Below, one piece after another: positions 12,789 to 16,383 of a DNA stretch of 16,383 bases (the stretch's first letter is position 1; each line of letters opens with the position of its first letter). Origin of the DNA: Conexivisphaera sp049976725 (GTDB taxonomy: Archaea; Thermoproteota; Nitrososphaeria; Conexivisphaerales; Conexivisphaeraceae). The position numbers and the translations under genes were made by a program. The stretch is taken from NCBI GenBank assembly GCA_049976725.1, contig JBMFHR010000020.1, positions 1 to 16,383 of the forward strand, read 5' to 3'. The notes beneath the pieces were generated by a model. It searched no databases, had not been told where the DNA came from, and was given only the letters and a program-made list of their open reading frames with translations.

Positions 12789-13697
12789 TCAGGCGCCCCT
12801 CAGGAGGTCCTCGACGGCCCTCGCGACCGCCGCCCGGGAGCCCATGGAGGGCCGCCATCCGAGCGACTTGAGCCTCGAGGAGTCGGGGAACACGAGCCTT
12901 ATGTCGCCCGGCCATCCCTCGCCGCCCAAGGCCTCCTTCGCCTCAAGCACGCACATGTTGTACTTGAAGAGGGGGCGCAATCCCATCGCGGACGAGACTA
13001 TCTCCGCCACCTCACGCACGCTCACCCAGTCGTCGTTCCCGGCGTTGTACACGCCCTCCGCGCCGCTCGCCTCCAGCACCTCGAGCGCCAGCATCGCGTC
13101 ATCCACGTACAGGAAGCTCCTGCCCTGGCCGCCGTCGCCGTAGATCTCGAGAACCTCCGGGTTCGACCTGAGCCTCTTGACGAAGTCGTATATTACGCCG
13201 TGCGTCATCCTGCCCCCCGCCACGTTCGTCATCCTCACTATGAGGCTCCTAATGCCGTAGTTCCTGCCGTAGAACTCGATTATCTCCTCCGACATCACCT
13301 TGATCAGACCGTGGTGCGATATGGGCCTCAGGGGGGCGCCCTCTGGTGTGGGAGTCGGGGCGTTGCCGTAGACCGTGGGAGATGACACGTAGACCAGGAG
13401 CTCCGCGTCCGCCGTCCTGGCTAGTTCGGCTACATTCAGGGTCGCCCTGAGGTCCTCGTCCATGCGGAGCCTCACGCTATCGGCGGTCGCCTTGACGTCC
13501 GGGTTCGCGGCGAGATGGTATATCCTGGGCCCCTCCACGTCAAGCCTCACGGGCTCCCTCAGATCCTGCTGGACGTGCCTGGCGCCCGCGCGCGGGGGAT
13601 ACCGGTCGATCACGACGACGTCCTCGCCGCGGGACAGCAGCCTGGAGACCAGGTGACCGCCCAGGTATCCCGATCCGCCAGCCACCACGTACGTCAC
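12789..13697 (-). CDS. NAD-dependent epimerase/dehydratase-like extended SDR lacking the catalytic Tyr
   Basis: A 302-residue extended short-chain dehydrogenase resembling UDP-glucose 4-epimerase and other sugar-nucleotide enzymes. The NAD motif GGSGYLGG (7-14), D31 for the ribose, 'HLAANPDV' (61-68), and the active-site strand 'VYVSSPTVYG' (S105/S106) are present. The YxxxK motif is altered: the sequence reads S-H-H-G-L-I-K, so K133 is kept but His129 stands where Tyr is expected. 'GRSFLYVDDAMLAL' (the usual nucleotide-sugar epimerase signature) is intact. The GTG start at 13697 has a TATA box (13719-13726) centred 25.5 bases upstream, so the operon SDR-UbiD-MFS probably begins with a leaderless gene. 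It may be an epimerase with changed chemistry or a non-catalytic NAD-binding protein. Confidence 0.85.
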   Translation of the reverse strand: MTYVVAGGSGYLGGHLVSRLLSRGEDVVVIDRYPPRAGARHVQQDLREPVRLDVEGPRIYHLAANPDVKATADSVRLRMDEDLRATLNVAELARTADAELLVYVSSPTVYGNAPTPTPEGAPLRPISHHGLIKVMSEEIIEFYGRNYGIRSLIVRMTNVAGGRMTHGVIYDFVKRLRSNPEVLEIYGDGGQGRSFLYVDDAMLALEVLEASGAEGVYNAGNDDWVSVREVAEIVSSAMGLRPLFKYNMCVLEAKEALGGEGWPGDIRLVFPDSSRLKSLGWRPSMGSRAAVARAVEDLLRGA

Positions 13698-13718
13698 GGG
13701 CTCACATGTTTGCCTGGA

Positions 13719-13728
13719 ATAAATAAAT
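13719..13728. promoter_or_regulatory. Single AT box serving two divergent genes
   Basis: The minus strand reads TTATTTAT at 13719-13726, 25.5 bases from GTG 13697. The plus strand reads AAATAAAT at 13721-13728, 29.5 bases from TTG 13754. The box sits midway between the two start codons, which are 57 bases apart, so one element appears to drive both directions. Confidence 0.55.
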
Positions 13729-13753
13729 CCTTGGGGGATGCCGTCGCGGCGAA

Positions 13754-14890
13754 TTGAGACGCGGACTAGTGGTGGTCTCGGGATTCATAATCATGGCGTT
13801 CAACTCCATCTATCAGTACTCGTGGAACGCGCTGGGGCCCCTGATATCGAGGGGCATGTCCGCCGGATTCCAGGAGGTCCAGGCGGCGTTCACGATTTTC
13901 GTCGTGGCCTCGACCATCTTCCAGCTGATGGGCGGGGCGCTGGCGGATCGCCGCGGGCCGAGGGGCATCTCGATTGCCGCCTCGCTGATGTCGGCTGCGG
14001 GCTTCCTGGGCACCTCGGCCTCCAGCAACATGCTCGAGTTCTATGCGTTCTGGACGATAGGCAGCGCGGGCGAGGGGATACTCTACGGCGTTGCGTCCAA
14101 CTTGGCGCTCAAGTGGTTCCAGGACAAGAGGGGGATCGCCGTCGGGCTCGTCAGCCTGGGGTTCGGCGCGGGAGGAGCGCTGGCGAACCCGTTCATATTG
14201 GCGATCGGCGACTTCAGGAAGTCCACGCTGGCGATCGGCCTCATCGAGGTGATCGTCCTGCCGGCGCTGGCCGCCACCATATCCTACCCGAGTGGCCTGA
14301 GGGGCAGGAGGACAATGGAGGTCGTGAGGGATCCGTCATGGTGGATAATCTACGCGTCGTACGTCCTCGCGGCGGTGCCCCTGCTGGCGTTCTCCAGCTC
14401 GCTGACCGCCATGGCGAGGGAGGTGGGGGTGAGCGGGATCGAGCTCACGGCCGCGCTGAGCGCTTTCCCGCTCGCCAGCGGCGTGGGCAGGCCGCTGCTG
14501 GGACTCATAAGCGATCGCGTGGGCTCGCTGAGGCTACTCCTGGCCAGCGCGGTCGCCATGGCCATCGGATCCGCGCTGGTGCCCGTGGGGCTCGTGCTGG
14601 AAGGGTCGCTGATAATCGGCATCTTCGGCGGCGCGCTGGTGCCGCTCTACTTCAGCGCCGTCAGCGAGGTGTACGGGGAGGCTTACTCGACGGCCAACAC
14701 CGCGGTCCTCTACACCGGCAAGGCTGCCGCAGGGATCCTGGGGGGATCCGTATTCGCTGTCGTGCTCTCCCACGGACTGGGCGCGGCCAGCGCCTTCCTG
14801 GTCGCGTCCGCAGTCGGCGCTGCCGCGCTCCTCTCGCTATCCATCGTGAGGCTCAGGCGGTCCGGGGCGGACGCGGCCACCGTCAGTTGA
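13754..14890 (+). CDS. OFA-family MFS transporter (oxalate/formate antiporter-like)
   Basis: A 378-residue MFS protein of the OFA group, which exchanges small carboxylates. Signatures are 'IYQYSWNALGPLI' in helix 1, the loop motif GALADRRGPR after helix 2, and 'KWFQDKRGIAVGLVSLGFGAGG' (shown in two parts: KWFQDKRGIAVG and LVSLGFGAGG), the OFA hallmark in helices 4-5. 'GRPLLGLISDRVGS' repeats the MFS motif in the second half. The actual substrate is not known; oxalate, formate and other monocarboxylates are handled by relatives. The start TTG at 13754 is supported by the shared AT box at 13719-13728 and lacks a Shine-Dalgarno. The stop overlaps by eight bases with the stop of the convergent regulator gene. 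Confidence 0.9.
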   Translation: MRRGLVVVSGFIIMAFNSIYQYSWNALGPLISRGMSAGFQEVQAAFTIFVVASTIFQLMGGALADRRGPRGISIAASLMSAAGFLGTSASSNMLEFYAFWTIGSAGEGILYGVASNLALKWFQDKRGIAVGLVSLGFGAGGALANPFILAIGDFRKSTLAIGLIEVIVLPALAATISYPSGLRGRRTMEVVRDPSWWIIYASYVLAAVPLLAFSSSLTAMAREVGVSGIELTAALSAFPLASGVGRPLLGLISDRVGSLRLLLASAVAMAIGSALVPVGLVLEGSLIIGIFGGALVPLYFSAVSEVYGEAYSTANTAVLYTGKAAAGILGGSVFAVVLSHGLGAASAFLVASAVGAAALLSLSIVRLRRSGADAATVS

Positions 14891-15680
14891 GGTACACCAC
14901 GTTCTCCTTGTCGCGCTTCTCCACCCTGACCTTACCCTCCCTCTCGAGGCGCTTTATCGCCCTCCAGCAGGTGGTCTTGGGCAGCACTAGCGCGCGCCTT
15001 ATCTCCGCCTCGCTGGCCGAGCCGCCGTTCCTCCTCAGGAACTCGATTATGCGGTCGTCCGGATCCCTCCCCGAGCGGCGTGGACGCCGCGCGCGGAGGA
15101 CCCCGACCGCTGCGGCCGCGGATGCAGCGATTAGAACTATGAGCGCGACGAGCGCGGGGGAGGTCGAGGGGCCGCGCTGCGGCGTCGGGGGCGTGGACGG
15201 CGCCCGCTCGTAGGGTGGCGGCAGCAGGTAGGAGACGGTCCAGTTGCCAGGCGACAGGTCGAGGACCAGGCTGCCGTTGTACACAGTCGCGCCGGCCGGG
15301 GCGGCGTTTATGTAGACCAGGGACGCGTTGTAGGGCAGCACCAGCTCCGTTGGGTACTCCGTGTTGAACTCGACGAACCAGGCCATGGAGTTCTTCTCCA
15401 CTATGCTGAACGTGTAGTAATCGACATACACTGTGCCGTTGGCGGACGGTATAAGCTGGATTGAGCCATTCGACAGCGTGAAAAGCACCGGCGAGTTGTT
15501 GGAGTACGAAGCTGTGAGCCCCTCCGGTTGACCTATGAGCGACAGGTTGACGGGGCGGAAGGCGACCACTTGGTCCGAGATCGTGACGTGCGCGTAGCCG
15601 CTCGGATAGATCGATATTGTGACCAGCGGCGACTGCGCAACCATGGCCACGAGGAGCGCCAGCGCGAGCTGCCCGTGCAA
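14883..15680 (-). CDS. Membrane-anchored winged-helix regulator with glycosylatable ectodomain
   Basis: A 265-residue protein with an outside-in layout: N-terminal signal-like helix (about 4-16), extracytoplasmic beta-rich region (about 18-152), proline-rich linker (153-174), one transmembrane helix (176-195), a basic 'RARRPRR' stop-transfer, then a winged-helix DNA-binding domain (about 207-265: 'IIEFLRRNGGSASEAEIRRAL', here split, followed by 'LPKTTCWRAIKRLEREGK'). It resembles archaeal predicted membrane-associated transcriptional regulators (COG2512). The ectodomain carries seven N-x-S/T sequons (N45, N61, N71, N81, N118, N135, N146). The TTG start at 15680 is supported by a TATA-like box at 15705-15712. 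It converges on the OFA transporter with an eight-base overlap, so that transporter is a candidate target. The ligand is unknown. Confidence 0.85.
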   Translation of the reverse strand: MHGQLALALLVAMVAQSPLVTISIYPSGYAHVTISDQVVAFRPVNLSLIGQPEGLTASYSNNSPVLFTLSNGSIQLIPSANGTVYVDYYTFSIVEKNSMAWFVEFNTEYPTELVLPYNASLVYINAAPAGATVYNGSLVLDLSPGNWTVSYLLPPPYERAPSTPPTPQRGPSTSPALVALIVLIAASAAAAVGVLRARRPRRSGRDPDDRIIEFLRRNGGSASEAEIRRALVLPKTTCWRAIKRLEREGKVRVEKRDKENVVYLN

Positions 15681-15704
15681 GCTTGCCGTACTCCGATGCA
15701 GTGT

Positions 15705-15712
15705 CTAATTAA
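15705..15712 (-). promoter_or_regulatory. TATA-like box of the membrane regulator gene
   Basis: The minus strand reads TTAATTAG, centred 28.5 bases upstream of the TTG start at 15680. It is the only AT-rich patch in the 111-base gap between the two genes. Confidence 0.55.
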
Positions 15713-15791
15713 CGTTCGGCGCGACCGAGGATGCGCCGTATCCCCGTGCCCGTGCTCGAAGTCCCCACCGGATCTCCAGGAGCCGTCGACG

Positions 15792-16108
15792 CTAGGGATC
15801 CCCGGATGAGGGATCCCACGACGCCCACGACCCTCCCGGAGGCCCCGTCACGACGATCCCGAAGGAGTTGAAGAACTCGACGGCGCGGGGATCCATGCCG
15901 TACGCTATAATGACGTTCACGCCGTTCTCCCTGACGAACCTCGGGAGGTCGCCGGAGTCGTGCTCCTGATGTGGGTTGGCCCTCACGGTTACACTCCTCA
16001 CGCGTCCGTCGCTCAACTCGACGAATGCGAAGTACCTGCCCTGCCGAAGTGCCGGGCGACCTCCGAGTCTGGGCCGCAGTCCTCCTCCACGGGCAGCGCG
16101 ACCGTCAC
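15792..16108 (-). pseudogene. NifX/NifB-type iron-molybdenum cofactor-binding domain protein, frameshifted
   Basis: Two frames together rebuild a single small domain. From GTG 16108 the sequence reads VTVALPVEEDCGPDSEVARHFGRA, given here in parts: VTVALPVEEDCG then PDSEVARHFGRA. That is the N-terminal strand and 'HFGRA' of the dinitrogenase iron-molybdenum cofactor family. The frame then stops, while the +1 frame continues 'RYFAFVELSDGRVRSVTV', 'PHQEHDSGDL', 'GVNVIIAYGMDPRAVEFF' and 'FGIVVTGPPGG', the rest of the domain. The block is 317 bases, one short of a whole number of codons, so one base is missing near 16038. The tail 'SWASWDPSSGDP' is unlike the family and may reflect a second shift. 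A weak TATA-like stretch (16132-16139) precedes GTG 16108. It could be a true pseudogene or a sequencing error. Such small domain proteins bind metal clusters and are not by themselves evidence for nitrogen fixation. Confidence 0.75.
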
Positions 16109-16383
16109 TTGGACCTCGCGGGACCCTCAGTGCTTATGGACGTTTGCGCGGTTCCCGCGGCTCCGTCAACTTCGGGCCGCACGCCCACGCGCAATCAACC
16201 CCCCAGCCGAGCGAGGCTACCAGCCAGGATCCCGCCGGACCCGGACCCCTCCAGCCACGGAGGTGGGCTCCACTCCGGCGGTGCCCTCCCACGTCGGAGT
16301 TCGTTAACATGAAGTTGCGGAGGAACTTGTAGCCGGGAGCCAGCCCAGGACCCGCCCGAAGGAGGGCTCGCGCCCCCTACCGG
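16109..16383. other. Right-edge region with no supported gene
   Basis: Apart from the weak TATA-like stretch of the NifX-type gene (16132-16139, minus strand CCATAAGC), I find no convincing gene. On the minus strand three frames contain short coding-like pieces (16195-16383 open to the edge but Pro/Gly/Ser-rich; 'SFGRVLGWLP' and 'GYKFLRNFMLTNSD' in two different frames), which could be a frameshifted gene tail. I looked for tRNA T-loop signatures, SRP RNA and RNase P signatures on both strands and saw none. Confidence 0.4.

Noticed and set aside
12787..12915. N-terminal extension of the UbiD protein
   Set aside because: It lies within the SDR gene in another frame and has no family similarity; the ATG at 12786 follows the SDR stop by two bases.
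13738..15213. A 491-codon plus-strand frame overlapping the OFA transporter
   Set aside because: It runs in a different frame over a clear MFS protein and gives a low-complexity Arg/Gly-rich translation.
15792..16108. Evidence of nitrogen fixation from the NifX-type domain
   Set aside because: This domain is common in archaea that lack nitrogenase, and no nifHDK-like gene is present.
16109..16383. A structured RNA (tRNA, SRP RNA, RNase P) at the right edge
   Set aside because: No T-loop GTTCGA-type signature, SRP GGAAG/GAGCAGC pattern or RNase P core was found on either strand.
1..16383. CRISPR array, insertion sequence or prophage
   Set aside because: No regularly spaced repeats, no transposase-like frame and no terminal inverted repeats; the only long exact repeats are the two intragenic duplications.

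Overview
The window is a GC-rich stretch of about 16.4 kb that looks archaeal, most likely from a thermophile of the TACK/crenarchaeal side. The reasons are a PAC2-family protein, heavy AGG arginine codon use, many GTG and TTG starts, TATA-like boxes 25-30 bases upstream of start codons (leaderless transcripts), a split proline-dehydrogenase-type FAD/Fe-S complex, and a membrane-anchored winged-helix regulator. No species can be named. A run of exactly 100 Ns (8368-8467) marks a scaffold gap, so this is probably a draft or metagenome-derived assembly.

Layout. Positions 1-1488 (minus strand) hold two single genes, a PAC2-family protein and an unrecognised 230-residue protein, each with its own TATA box and probably leaderless. 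Positions 1529-4977 (minus) hold a tightly coupled four-gene operon in the order large FAD/NAD oxidoreductase with an N-terminal 2Fe-2S domain, 2x[4Fe-4S] ferredoxin, BFD-type 2Fe-2S protein, DAO-type flavoprotein. This is the gene content of archaeal dye-linked L-proline dehydrogenase and bacterial HCN synthase/opine oxidase complexes: the DAO subunit oxidises an amine and electrons leave through the Fe-S proteins and the second flavoprotein. An AT-rich inverted repeat (5033-5074) lies just upstream of its promoter. Positions 5081-8367 (minus) hold a class I aminotransferase, a 3-hydroxyacyl-CoA dehydrogenase with two 3HCDH C-terminal domains, and a beta-hydroxyacid dehydrogenase whose start is lost in the gap. 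Together they suggest amino-acid or acyl-CoA carbon-skeleton catabolism.

Positions 8468-9167 (minus) hold a polytopic membrane protein cut off by the gap. It is divergent from a MenA-like UbiA prenyltransferase (plus, ending at 10202). The UbiA gene converges, sharing a CTAG double stop, on a three-gene minus-strand operon: NAD-dependent SDR epimerase, UbiD-family decarboxylase, MFS transporter (13697 to 10199). UbiA and UbiD side by side raise quinone or isoprenoid metabolism, but that link is inference.

Positions 13754-14890 (plus) hold an OFA-family MFS transporter that diverges from the SDR operon across one central AT box. It overlaps tail-to-tail with a secreted/transmembrane winged-helix regulator (15680 to 14883, minus). 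The right end carries a NifX/NifB-type iron-molybdenum cofactor-binding domain gene (16108 to 15792, minus) broken by a one-base frameshift near 16038, then about 275 bases (16109-16383) in which I can support no gene or RNA.

The most notable signals are an exact 46-bp duplication inside the acyl-CoA dehydrogenase gene, an exact 30-bp tandem duplication inside the UbiA gene, loss of the catalytic Tyr in the SDR epimerase, a degenerate second Asp motif in UbiA, the seven-sequon ectodomain of the membrane regulator, and the frameshifted NifX-like gene. I did not find CRISPR arrays, insertion sequences or tRNA/rRNA genes.
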